Part shown: positions 48,360 through 59,735 of the stretch, piece by piece | How the letters are laid out: each line of letters opens with the position of its first letter | Position numbering within the stretch: position 1 is the first letter of the stretch | From: Hofstenia miamia | Taxonomy: Eukaryota > Xenacoelomorpha > Acoela > Hofsteniidae | Assembly (NCBI GenBank): GCA_900660155.1 | Contig: CABFPE010000190.1 | Coordinates: 284,131-348,130, forward strand | DNA: 64,000 nucleotides | Direction: 5' to 3' | Position numbers and translations under genes: made by a program | The notes under the pieces: model-generated | What the model saw: the letters and a program-made list of their open reading frames with translations, nothing else | The model's database searches: none | What the model was told of the DNA's origin: nothing

Positions 48360-50400
48360 ATGGGTGACTTCAACTTTCCAAATCTTGATATTGCCTGTGG
48401 TATATCGGATTTGGAATACGATCAATCAATTTATGACTGCATTACAAGGTTGGATCTTGATCAAATAATAATGATCCCTACAAATTTAAATAGGAATACG
48501 TTAGATCTTGTGCTTAGTAATGATTATAATTTGTATATCAACGATGCTCTTTGTGTTTCTTCCCAAGCTAGTATTTCCGACCATTCTATTCTAATACTTG
48601 ACACTCATCTATCTTTACGCGATATCTCATCTTTAAAAGTAAATGATTCTGGTTTTACTAACAAAATGCAATTTTCTTTTAACTACGCAATGAATCTGCC
48701 TTACCTGAAGTTTATCAAGTATCTCTTTTTTTGTTCAATATCAATGGTGATGACAATGACTCTTATGTCAGATTTGGTATGAGAATATAATGGAAAGCTT
48801 TTTAGCTACAATTTATTTTTCAAAAAAGGAAAATTCGTTATTTGTTTCCTTCGTATTTTACCTCTCATACGATTCATTTATATAATAAATGCAACTCCCT
48901 AATAAAACGGGTTGGTAAGCAAATTTGAAGTATTATGAGTTGTCTAACTAATTGTTCCAAACTGCTGAGATGGACAGTTTAATATTATTAGACAATTTAA
49001 GCAAAAACAAAAATATTAACCTCTGCAATACCTTTCTGCAGTCCCTTAAACAGTTCAACATTCCTTTAACTGTTCATTGGATTGAGATGGAAGCAGTTGA
49101 TGCACAAAGTGCATGTTATCTACGTAGCAATGATTTTTTATCGGTTTATGAAGAATCTTATCCAATTATGACTGATTTTGAACCATCTGTTTTCAATAAA
49201 GTGGATGTAAATCTTGACTTGGTATGCAAAGCTCTGATGAAATGGGTGTGGCCTGGATGATATTCCTGCAAACTTTCTTTAGGAGCGTGTTGTCTGTTCA
49301 TTATTTAAACATGTTTAAAAACTGCATAAATTATGGTACTGTACCCACCATATGGAAAACATCCTATGTAATCCCAATTTTAAAACAAGAATAAAAAAAT
49401 ATTGTAACTAATTACCGACCTATTAACATTTTACCAAAACTTGGATTAATTTTCGAACGTATTTTATTCTGGAATTCACATCCAATCATAACCTAATATC
49501 TGTTTTCCAGACAATTTGGATTTATTAAAAAACGTTCCACGTCTGGCCCACTTCTATCATATTTGGATCACATTTATAGAAACTTTGACTAAAACATTTC
49601 ATGTTCTGCATTATATATGTACCTTAGTAAAGTCTTTGATAAAGTTCCTCATGGAAAACTTATTGCTAAATTGAACGCCTTTTGCATTGGTGGTAATTTT
49701 TTGAAACTGTTTGCTTCCTATCTTTCTAACCGGAAACAAATTGTCAGAGTTAATGGTCATATTTCGAATAGTTGTGACATCACAAGTGGGGTGCCTCAGG
49801 GGTCAATATTGGGTCCCTTACTGTTTATAGCATTTATTAATGACCTTCCCAGTTGTTGCTCGGATATGTGTTTCATGTATGCTGATTATGTAAAAATTTT
49901 ACATCATGAATTTTCACTAATAAAATCTGATGCTGATAAAATTATTTGCTGGACTAAGGCAAACAAAATGAAGTTCAATTTTAAGGAATTACAATTAATT
50001 AATTTCGGCTCTAAATGCATTTCTGAATTACATATAAATGACTCTGTCATTACTCCAGCTTGCATGGTTAAAGATCTAGGTGTGTTTATCACGTCAAATT
50101 TATCTTGGTCCTAGCACATTGCTCATAGGATTAAAAATTGTAATCTTACTTTACTTAGATTAAACAGGAGGCTGCCAAAAATCGCACTGAAAATTAAGTT
50201 GTATAAATCACTTATTCTACAAAGTTTATTATATGCCTCGCAAATATGGCTTGCAAATTCAACGGATGTGGAAAAAATGGAAAAGTTTCAAAGGAGATGT
50301 TTTCTCTGGATTTCAAAGATGGAGTATCGTGTGGCATTAAAGTTTAACAGCTCCAGTTTTTACTTGAACTTCATGATGGAAACACTTTAGTGCATTGATT
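48360..50400 (+). mobile_element. Decayed LINE (EN C-terminus to RT end)
   Basis: A second, different element in the same orientation. Its endonuclease tail is at 48360-48650 (MGDFNFPNLDI, IPTNLNRNTLDLVLSND, SISDHSILIL). The pre-RT region is at 48952-49260. RT follows with NYRPINILPKLG, QFGFIKKRSTSGPLLSYL, KVFDKVPHGKL and SGVPQGSILGPLLFIAFIND. The catalytic box at about 49878 reads MYADYVKI, so the second Asp of YADD is Tyr (GAT to TAT). Thumb motifs (DLGVFITSNLSWS; KLYKSLILQSLLYASQIW) follow and RT similarity ends near 50390. At least five stops or frameshifts break it. AT-rich like its surroundings, so old. Confidence 0.7.
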
Positions 50401-51286
50401 GTCCTTGTTATTATGACCATGTAAATAAAAGGAAATAATGCAACCGTGGTGATTTAGCTTGTTGTTTTTCATTACATATAATAGCCCTACATATATAGTA
50501 ATACATGCTAGCCCTTCGTACATGTGAACAATCAATGCAGTCGGCAAGAAAGTTAATTCAAAAACCAGTTGACAGTCCACTAAAGTACTAGATAGTAAAT
50601 ACATCGTACAAAAGAACTGTACAGTAAACATGTAGAGCAATCTAAAAGTAGTCATAATAATCTTCAAGCAATGAAAGATAGGAAAGCTATAACAGGTAAA
50701 ACTCCTTATCCCTATTCATAACCTATAAGCACATCGAGAAATCTACAGCTACAGCCCTCACTGCAGTTTTGAAAGGCTGATCATGAGGCGGCTCCAGAAA
50801 TCCTATAATTGTATTTGGGGACCACCATACGATTACTCTAGTGCTTGAACATTTAGCTTTCCATTTAACTATTAAATAACCTGACAAAAAGTAATGAAGT
50901 GAATCCAATAAAATTCATTCATCAATGAACCTAACAATCAATGTATATTTATAACACATTTAAGTATATAATCAAACACTCGGCTAGTACCTGTTGATTG
51001 AAGCTTGTTTACAATTTTCCCTCGCGTTTCTAGTTCTGCTTTAATTATGCAAAATCAGTGTTAATTAGTGTACACTGTTTGGTCATATTGATGTTTGTCA
51101 AATACTACAGAGTTAATATAAATATAAAACTGCTTCAAACATCTTACAAATTAAATAATCTATCATATCCATGTGTTGTACAATTTAATCAATATTACAT
51201 TTTAGCCTTAGTTACTTCCATTCTTTCTCTCATTTTGACCACACATGGCTTCTGATGGATTATGCCACATTCCCCATCCAGCATAG
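50401..51286. other. Intergenic or possible LTR region
   Basis: No gene recognised. Because it lies just beyond the 3' end of the minus-strand LTR fossil it could contain that element's 3' LTR, but with no second copy in the window no LTR can be demonstrated. Confidence 0.3.
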
Positions 51287-54200
51287 TTAATTAAGGATGA
51301 CTACTTTCTCTCCATGAACCATTTCTGCTGCATTCTTTATAATTCCATTTGCTTCTGACATTTCCCAGCTTATTTTTTTGTACTGTTCCTCTTTCGTAAT
51401 TTTCAACACAACATCTTTTTTGGTTGTTAACATCTTTTTGTGTTTTAGAAATGATGGTTTCTTTAATGTTTTCAATATTGTACACATGCTTCTCAGCTTG
51501 TTCAACTTTTTGTTAAATATGTCATAATGCTTTTGGTATAGACATAATCCTTTTATCGCGATCATCAGCGTCATTATAGCATCAATCCTGCTTGTGTGAG
51601 CCAACTCAGAATGAATTTCAGTTTTAGGGTAAAAGAATTCATATGTTGATCTCAGTGATTTTGATATCAATGCTTCGTCATAGAATTTGCTTATATTTTC
51701 TTGTACTTCTTCTCTCGTGATTTCTTCTGGTTTGTCTTTCCTAATCTTATCATTGTTATAATTTCCACACATCTCATCACATCATAATATCAGTACTGTG
51801 AGCTCCATAACTCTCCCCACACTATATCGTTTATTCCTGAAAACAGTATAACTGTTTGCATTTCTTCTTTTTTCAATTTCTTGTCAGACCTTGTGTATTT
51901 GATTGTGTATTGCTTCTCCTTCTCTATATAGATCGTATGGTGTTAGTTCTCCTTCTATATAGATTCTCTTTGTTGTTATTTTTTAGCAAAATTTTTTTGA
52001 TTTCTTATATCTCTCGTCATTTACTGCCTTTTCTGCTTCCTGTTGTGTATTCACGTACATATTCTCTTTGTGCCAGAATGCTCTAACAGCCTTTTTATCT
52101 TTCAGCCTCCATGTTGGTAACCGCATTGGTATTGAGATCATTGTGGTGGTGTGCATTTTGTTTCTCCATTGCCTGGTAGGATCCCTGCATTTGTGCTGTT
52201 GTTGCCATTCTAAAGGTTGCCAGATAATTTTATTGGCTTTCTTGATAGTCTCCCAAAACATGTTTGTTAGATCATGTTTCATTAAATTCTGTGCCATTTC
52301 TGGTTTTATTATCATTTTTGAAGTAATACATTTGATATCCACTGCTATCTGATTTTGTGGCTGCAACATTTCACCAATCTCTTTTTGTGTGAAAGCTTCC
52401 ATACATAGTATCTTAATTAATGATTTCGTTTTGTGTTCATATACTTCGCCATATATCCTTTGTACTATGTTATTTGTGCGTTTTCTTCTTACTGTGATCT
52501 CTACTAACAATCTTTCATCATCTGTGTCTACCCATGATATTTCACTTGGTTTGTGTTCTCCCCATTTTTCCATGTTCACTTTGTCAATTACTCTCTGAGT
52601 ATTTGGGGTTTGTGCTATTTCTGTCAATTGTAATAGTGTGTCTTCAATTTGCATCTCTTCTTGACTTTTACTCACCATTTCAATAATCTCAATTGGGCAA
52701 TTTTGTCCTTCTTTTCACATCATCTCCGATCTTTTGATTATTTTTGTGTATGCACACTGTGGGTAGTCTTTGAGATATTTTCTTATTTCTCTAGTTATTG
52801 TTTCATGCACTTTCTTTTCTACTATCATCTTTATCATTTCCACCATTTCTGCTTGTTCTCTCCTCATTAGTTTCGCCCAGGCATATACCTGTTTTATTGG
52901 CAAGTTTGACTACACTTGGTTTGCCTAGCATATGCTGTTGCATGAGTAATCTGGTAAAATATTTATCAAATTTCTGTTGCATCTTCTTTGTTTGCGATAA
53001 TGGCAAGATATTAACATATTGTAGCATCCATTGTTTTATGTTCATTGGTATTGGCTATCTCGTGTTTCTTATTTTTAGCCACCTTATGTCTTTCTTTTCT
53101 CATCATTGGTAATACCAATTTTTCGTTGCTAGTTAATGCTATTGCCATCAGCCACATAGACGTCCTCACCCTTATATCAGGTGCGTTTATTTCTTTGAAT
53201 AGCAATGTTTTGAAGTTTTTCTTTGCTTCCATGTCAAATGCCCTTCTGATTTCGTGCAATACCACTTCTACTGATTTGTGATAATTTTTCCTTTGCGATT
53301 TTATATCAATTAACAGCCATTCCTCTTGTATTGGCTTTTCCACTTTGATTTCCTTCCAAACTTCTGCTATTCTTTGTAAGTGTTCAGGAGTCTGATTTAA
53401 GCTGCATTTTAGAAATATGTTTCCTATCTCCTCCAGATTAGTTTCCGTTCCTACCAATTCCATCATTTTAGTCTGATAGTACATATCAATTGCTATCTTT
53501 GGCTCCACCATTATTCTTTGAGCTGGCACTATTTTGTTTATTTGTAAATCTATCTTAATGAGATCAGATATTTTCGATTTTCACTGTCCACAATAAAGAG
53601 GTTTTCTAGTTTTATTTCCATCTCATTGACAAATTCTGGAATTTGTTCTTGATTATGAGATACCATAATAATTATAACTTTTGTTTTGTACTTTTTGGCT
53701 ATCTGCAGTGTTTCCTCGATATTTTCTGCAAGGTTTTTGAACCAATCTCACTTTGTTTAACAAAATATATCATCGTTAGGTGGTTCTTACTGAGGTTTAC
53801 TTGTTCACATTCTCTTATTATTTTCTCTCTGTTTCTTGTTAGTTTTTGTACGTCTTTGATGGTAAGCTGTTCATTAAATGTGATATGTACCATACTTTTG
53901 AAATATGGTCTATTGAATTCTTCTTTCATTATTGTCACGTATGTGATTATCGTATTACATGTGGGTCGATTCTTTTTATCTACCACTATTGGGATGGTTG
54001 AGCTTTCATTTTCTTTTGTGGATGTGTTTTGTCTGATCAATCATTTTGTTTCTGGCAAGAGGTTGTCGTATGAGTTATATCTCATTCTTTGATTTGCAAT
54101 AAAGTATGGATGTATGCGTTCTTTGCCCATTTTTGTCATTCAACTTTCTCTATCTTCAGATCTAGATGATTTTGTTGTTGTTGAGAGCTGCCTATGTGAA

Positions 54201-55013
54201 AGTATTTCTGAACTTTGCATTGTTGCTGGGAGCAAACTAGTCAAAGGTTGTTCTGAAATGTCCATTTCAGAGTCATCACTAATTGGTTGGATATCTGCAT
54301 CTTTTAAGAGTTTTATAGCTGTTTCCTCTTTGCCCTTTAATTGGCATCTAATACTGCTGGAAGTTGAGGGAGAATATGAATATTCTAGTTTTTCCAACCT
54401 CACATCCTTTAATTGATGATTGGTATCTCAATGATGGCCATCCTTTATTCGCCTGCCCTTTAATTGGCATTTGGGTGAGGGTGTCCTTTTTGTTTTTGTC
54501 TCCATCCTCATACCCTTTAATTGGTAATCATATTGCAGAGATCTTTTTCTTACTCTGCGTTGTATATTGCTGGGTGTTTGATTCTCCATTCTCATACCCT
54601 TTAATTGGTAATCAGATTGTGGAGCTCATCTTTTAATTCTTCCTCTTTTGTTACTAGGTGTTGAATGCTCCATCGTCATGCCCTTTATTTGACAATTGGA
54701 TTGCAGAGACCTAGTTTTTCTCATACTGCTAGTCAATGTTTCCTCCATCATCCCGTCCTTTAGTTGATGATCGGATTGTGTAGTCCTTCTTCACACTCTT
54801 CTGGCTTTCATCTGTGATCTGTGCATACTGTTGGTTCTCTTCATTTTCCCTAAATTCATTTACTAAATTAATATCCCATATTTCAGGGTCATACTTCTTT
54901 TTATTTTTTACTGCCCTCTGAGGAATTACTCTTCTTTTGACTTCTGGTTCATCATTTTTAGGTCTATATTCTTCCTGGAATTCTTCTTCATGAACACTAT
55001 CCAGATCATCCAT
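51287..55013 (-). other. LTR fossil: unrecognised coding-like region 3' of integrase
   Basis: Minus-strand frames continue past the integrase: an acidic segment (54729-55013), a tandem repeat region (54330-54790), a Ser/Thr-rich segment (54140-54403), and lysine/glutamate-rich, apparently globular segments at 53699-54040, 53011-53529, 51983-52678 and 51287-51772. No signal peptide, membrane segment or envelope motif is evident, so an env gene is not supported. I do not recognise the family. Shared orientation, adjacency and similar codon use suggest it belongs to the same element. Confidence 0.5.
54330..54790 (-). repeat. Tandem repeats encoding (Q/P)xxxKGM-type peptide units
   Basis: The plus-strand word CCCTTTAATTGG or close variants occurs seven times, at about 54333, 54405, 54456, 54513, 54597, 54681 and 54757, spaced 51 to 84 bases, all multiples of three or nearly so. 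On the coding strand each gives a QLKGM/PIKGQ-like core within a longer degenerate unit. Confidence 0.7.
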
Positions 55014-55042
55014 CTCGCCATATGTGCCATCATTAATTTGTA

Positions 55043-56037
55043 TTATTTTAATTCCACATTTTGGTCTAGCATCATTTGCTCTATGTCTACTGTTGCTTCT
55101 TTTAAGTATTGGAAGTGTAATACCCTTCCATCATTAAGTTTATAGTTATTGTTTGGCAGTGTTTGTGTAATAGTGAATTCGTTATCTGGTTTATCAGAGT
55201 AAGCATGATATTGCATTGATATAGATGTCGCCACTTCTTTTCCATACATGGCTTTGTATGGAGTCATCCCTGTTGTTGAATGGAACAAGGTGTTATAGAA
55301 ATATTCTACTATTTCAATGACGTCTTTCCAATCTCTACCTCCTATCCTTGATGTTAATTTGATCATATTTCTATTCAGTCTCTCAACAGCTCCATTTGCC
55401 TGTGGGTGATATGCTGTTGTTTTTTCAGTTAAAATTTCCATTAATTTAGTCATTTCTTTGAATAGTTTGCTTTCAAATTGTACTCCTCTATCAGATACTA
55501 TTGTTTGCATTGGTCCAAATTTCAGTATCCATTCCTTCATAATTTTCTCTGCTACTATTTTTGTCATTGTCGAATCTAATGGAATAATTCGTGCATACTT
55601 TGTAAAATTATCCACCAATACTAGTATGTACTGATATCCCTCATCATCCTGTGATAATTTTTCCAAATCCACATGTATGATTTCATTTGGTGCAGTCACT
55701 ACTATTTTCTCCAGTGGTGCCGTCTGTCTTGGGAAATGGCTTTTATTATTTATCAGGCACATTGTACACTTGGTAATTATCCTTTTCTAATACTTGTTGT
55801 TATGAATCTGGCATTAAATGTTTTTTCTGTTTGAATGATCCCGATATGTCCGTTTTCATGTACTTTCCTTGCCAATTCCCTTTTATAGTACTCAGAAATT
55901 GCTATTCTCAGCGTTTTTCCTTCAACATATAAAAGTCCATTGTTATTTACCTTCCATTTGTATCTTTGGAAATAGCTATTAGCTTCTTTTCCTAGAATCC
56001 TTTTTTCATCACATACTTTTTCTATTATTTCTCTCAA
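55043..56037 (-). pseudogene. LTR fossil: integrase
   Basis: An HHCC-type zinc region with HENGHIGIIQTEKTF lies near 55850. The catalytic core has IIHVDLEKL (first Asp), IVSDRGVQFES (second Asp) and AYHPQANGAVERLNR (Glu), the standard D,D-35-E order of Ty3/Gypsy integrases. A chromodomain was not recognised. Confidence 0.75.
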
Positions 56038-56199
56038 AATGATATCAGTTTTTTTTTGATTATGTCATTTTAAGTGATCTCCTCTTTGATTGTTATAGGC
56101 ATTATTGTGTTCCCCTTTTTATATGCATTAATTTCTGGTAATTCTTCATACTCGTTATGAGGTAAGAATTGAAATTGTTTCTTTTTGCCACCTATTTTT

Positions 56200-57773
56200 C
56201 AATATCTCTTTGATGCTCTGGTAGGGCCATCCAAAAATCTGCATTTTGTGTAGTGTGCCTTTTTGTGTTCTATTGTGAATTTGAATTCATTAAGATATTC
56301 AATCCATCATGACACTATTGACAATTTATCACCTGAAAACTTTTTAAACCATGCTAGTCTGCTATTATTGGTTCTTACTTTAAAATTTTGCCCTATCAAG
56401 AAATAACAAAATTTTTTAATACTTTCCACTAACACCAGCATTTCCAGTTTAGTTGATCCATAATTTTCCTCACTTTGTTTGAGTTTTATACTGAAGTGAA
56501 GAACTATATAGCTACCTCTTTTCCATCTTTATCTGCCCCAGACATGCACCTATGGCGACATTGCTTCCATCGCAATCTAGGATAAATTCCTTTTCATAGT
56601 CAGGTGTGTTCAATGATGGCATCTTACTTAACTCACTCTTTATGTTGTCTAACTATTCCTGCTCTCTCCATGTCCATTTGAAAGTCTTATTTTTCTTTAA
56701 CAATGTCGTCATTTTGTTTGTCTTATGGGCTACATTTGCTATAAAAGATCCATAGTAGTTTATAAATCTCATTATTCTCTGTAGGTCTTTTTTTCGTTTT
56801 CGAACTACTGATGTTCTGTATCATTTCTTTTGCATTGTTCTTCATTTTTACTTCTCCTTTTTGTATCTGTCTTCCCAAGAATACTAATTGTGTTTTCAGA
56901 ATTTCACATTTTTTTCTGTTTACATGCAGTCCTGCATTATACAAAATTGTTAATGTTCTGTCTAGTTTATCCATATGCTCCTCAATTGTATCACTTGCTA
57001 TCAGGATGTCATCTATGTATGCACTTACTCCTTTTTCAATCTTTTTGTTATTTTGCTTGAGCACCTTTGTTACATACCTTTGAAAGGTAGCCGGCACATT
57101 ACATAATCCAAAAGCCATGTACATCTATTCAAATAGACCATATGGCGTTATAAATACTGTCTTTTTGATGTCATTAGGCTCCATTGGCACCTGCCAATAC
57201 GCCTTACATAGATCTATACAGGTGTAATACTTATTTTTGCTAGCCTCATATATGATATCTTCTATCCTTGGAAGTTGGGTATGCATCTTTCTTTGTAATA
57301 TCATTGAGCTTGCAAAAGTCTATGCACAACCTGTACTTTTTCCCTTGTTTAACAAAGACCATCGGCGCAGGATATGGGCTTTCACTAGGTCTTATTATCT
57401 TGTTGTCTATCAGCTCATTCAGAATGGTATTATAATTTTCTTTCTAATTTTCTGGCACTCTCCTACATGGTAATCTTATCAGTTCATCCGTGGTCATTAT
57501 AATTTTGTGTGTTTCCCCCACTGCTTTTCCAACACTTATTTCTCCAAATTTGAATATCTTTGCGTGTTTTTGTAGGATTTCGACCAATTTTTTCCTTTCT
57601 CTTTCATTCAGATGCTGATATTCCATTTCATTAATTTCCGGTATCTGATACTCCTTGTCTTCTTCAATTATGTTAATTGTTTTATTCACTGTCATTTTTT
57701 CCATCTTGACTCTCTTCCCTTTTATCTTAAGAGTGTCTCTTTTTATGTTGACTATGTGGTTAGTCACATTCAA
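56200..57773 (-). pseudogene. LTR fossil: reverse transcriptase and RNase H region
   Basis: RT is recognised by MAFGLCNVPATFQRYV and the catalytic YIDDILIAS box with the following HMDKLDRTL motif and FLGRQI. The RNase H start is seen as FILDCDGSNVAIGACLGQ near 56560. Typical of Ty3/Gypsy polymerases. Broken. Confidence 0.7.
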
Positions 57774-57931
57774 TATCAGTATAGTACCTTTACCTTTCTT
57801 TACTGTGCACAGGCTTGATGGAATTGATAATTTTTACATGTTAATTCCTTTCTGATCATATATCATGATTTCTCCACTCATATCATCTCCCATTTGTATC
57901 TGGCACATTTTCCAATTACTGGGTAATATTT

Positions 57932-58335
57932 TTATATCCTCACTTTGTTAAATTGTATTACCTCCGTATTTTCTTCTTCTTTGTGGGTTGTTACTATTTC
58001 TTCCTGTACCGATATTGTTTTTTTCATGTAATCTATGATGCACTTATTATTCATCAGAAAATCCTTTCCAAGTATCACTTTGTACAGTAACAGGTTTTTC
58101 TCTGTGTCTATAACTGTCAATGTTTGTGAGAATGTGGTGTTCACTATTCGAATTGGTACCTCTTGCAATTTGCCTTTTATGTCAATGTAATCTCCCGAGG
58201 CATTTATTAACCTACTTTTTTCTTTTTTTTAGATTTTCTCTTTCAAATCCTATTCTCGATGCACATTCATTGGTAATGATTGATATTACTGCTCCTGTAT
58301 CTATAGTTGCTTTGACCATTACTCCATTAATTTCA
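57932..58335 (-). pseudogene. LTR fossil: aspartic protease region
   Basis: Contains the catalytic ATIDTGA motif near 58295 and a later ILGKDFLMNNKCIIDY block corresponding to the retropepsin C-terminal signature (ILG.D). Part of a broken element. Confidence 0.65.
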
Positions 58336-58507
58336 ACTGTGATTGTATTTGTTATGATTAGAACAGGTGAATGGTTTATTGTAGATGGAGCTCCTTTTAA
58401 TTTAAAGTCTCACTATCCATTTCTTCATTTTGTTCTTTTTCATCCTCATCATCTAGTAAGTCTTCCTCTTCAAAATAGGCTTCCTCCTCCTCGATCAAAT
58501 TCACTTG

Positions 58508-58705
58508 TCACTTGCAATATTTCTTTGTGTGGCTTTTCTTACCGCACATTTGGCATTTTAAATTTTTCCTATGTATTCTTTTTATTGTGCCATCTTTCAA
58601 TTTAATTTTTATAATCTCATCTCTAGGTTTTTTCATATCTTTTTTTCCTGTTGTTTTACCATTACTATTTGTCATCAATAATGGTAAATAGAAATGGCAA
58701 CCCAA
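58508..58705 (-). pseudogene. LTR fossil: gag C-terminus (nucleocapsid knuckle)
   Basis: Basic segment ending in a CCHC zinc knuckle (CQMCGKKSHTKKYC, C-x2-C-x4-H-x4-C), typical of the RNA-binding end of gag. The rest of gag is not in the window. Confidence 0.65.
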
Positions 58706-59735
58706 TCAAAGCAAGAAAGCATCTTGAAAACAATATTCAAAAGTTACGCAAGTACTTTATGGAAAACAAACTGACGTTAAATGAGGAGAAAACACAGTTC
58801 ATAATCTTTCGTCCACACATGCTGGATGCTGTTGCAACACAAATATCACTGCATGCTTCGGAAGCTCATCAACCAATTCCACAAACAAAAGTAGTTCACT
58901 ATCTGGGCGTCGAACTTGACAGTTGTTAACATATGATAACTTCATAAAATCCAAAATACTGAAAATGGCTGTTGGGATAGAATATCTAAAACAATTAAAG
59001 CAGTAAAGTGCTAATAGGAGCTATTGTATTGAGTCAATGCAGATATGCTTGTATATTGTTAACCAACATAAGCTCAGATCAGCAAGCCAGACTAAATAGA
59101 ATATTTAACAGGTGTATTCGTACTATGTTTAACATTAACAAATTCAAGACAGCTGAAACGATACACACTTTATCAATCCTGTCACCAATCTTCATTACAA
59201 AGTTCAGCAGTTTAATTTACACATACACATCGAATTATAACCACCAAGGCAGTAATTTCTTAAAAATATACCTGAAATTGAATACTAGATCAAAGAAACT
59301 GATAAACAATACTCAAATAAAATCAAAATATTGTAATTTCTCTTTTTCTTCAATAGTTTGCTGACTTTGGAACAAATTGCCGATCAATATTCGGAAAGCA
59401 CCAAACATAAATCGATTTAAAAAACTTTTGAAGGAAAACCTATTCGCAAACCAATAGGAATATGGGTATAACACTAAATCAGATGTTTGGAGAAATTACT
59501 AGCTGGAAATTATTTTTAATCTATATGTCTTTTATATTTTATATTGTCTTTTAATTGTTTTTATAATTACTGTGTAGCTTTTATTTTTTCTTACTTGTCT
59601 ATGTTGTACATATTGTTTAATCTTGTAAATACTGTACATATAAGTTACTTATTGTAAGGTATGCAATTTTGTAAATATGTACAATCTAGACAATATAGAG
59701 GAAAAGATCAATATAGCTATTAAAGTAAAAAAAGT
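58680..59735 (+). mobile_element. 5'-truncated LINE (RT thumb to 3' end), decayed
   Basis: It starts just after where the catalytic YADD box would be: NIQKLRKYFMENKLTLNEEK, TQFIIFRP, then VVHYLGVELD, the jockey/CR1-group thumb. A stop at 58927-58929 and a short broken stretch separate this from 59008-59364 (CRYACILLTNISSDQQARLN, the standard post-RT segment). The C-terminal FKKLLKENLFANQ follows at about 59415-59455, after another stop. The 3' UTR is AT-rich and ends in an A-rich tail near 59735. It is the same family as the tail at 37247-37980. It abuts the LTR fossil head-to-head. Confidence 0.65.

Larger units (their letters stand above)
51287..58705 (-). mobile_element. Ty3/Gypsy-type LTR retrotransposon fossil with extra 3' region
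   Basis: Minus-strand order: end of gag with a CCHC knuckle, aspartic protease, reverse transcriptase, RNase H, integrase, then about 3.7 kb of further coding-like sequence. PR-RT-RH-IN order is that of Ty3/Gypsy (Metaviridae). The element is broken, with roughly one to two dozen interruptions. Its gag 5' part is missing where a LINE fragment starts at about 58680. No LTR pair is visible, so age cannot be dated from LTR divergence; the amount of decay suggests an old copy. Confidence 0.8.

Noticed and set aside
51287-54040. Envelope gene for the extra region of the LTR fossil
   Set aside because: No signal peptide, transmembrane segment or fusion-protein motif visible on the coding strand.
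51856-58605. Many Phe/Leu/Ser-rich open frames on the plus strand
   Set aside because: They are the complementary-strand shadow of the AT-biased, Lys/Glu-rich coding sequence of the LTR fossil on the minus strand; membrane-like composition is a by-product.
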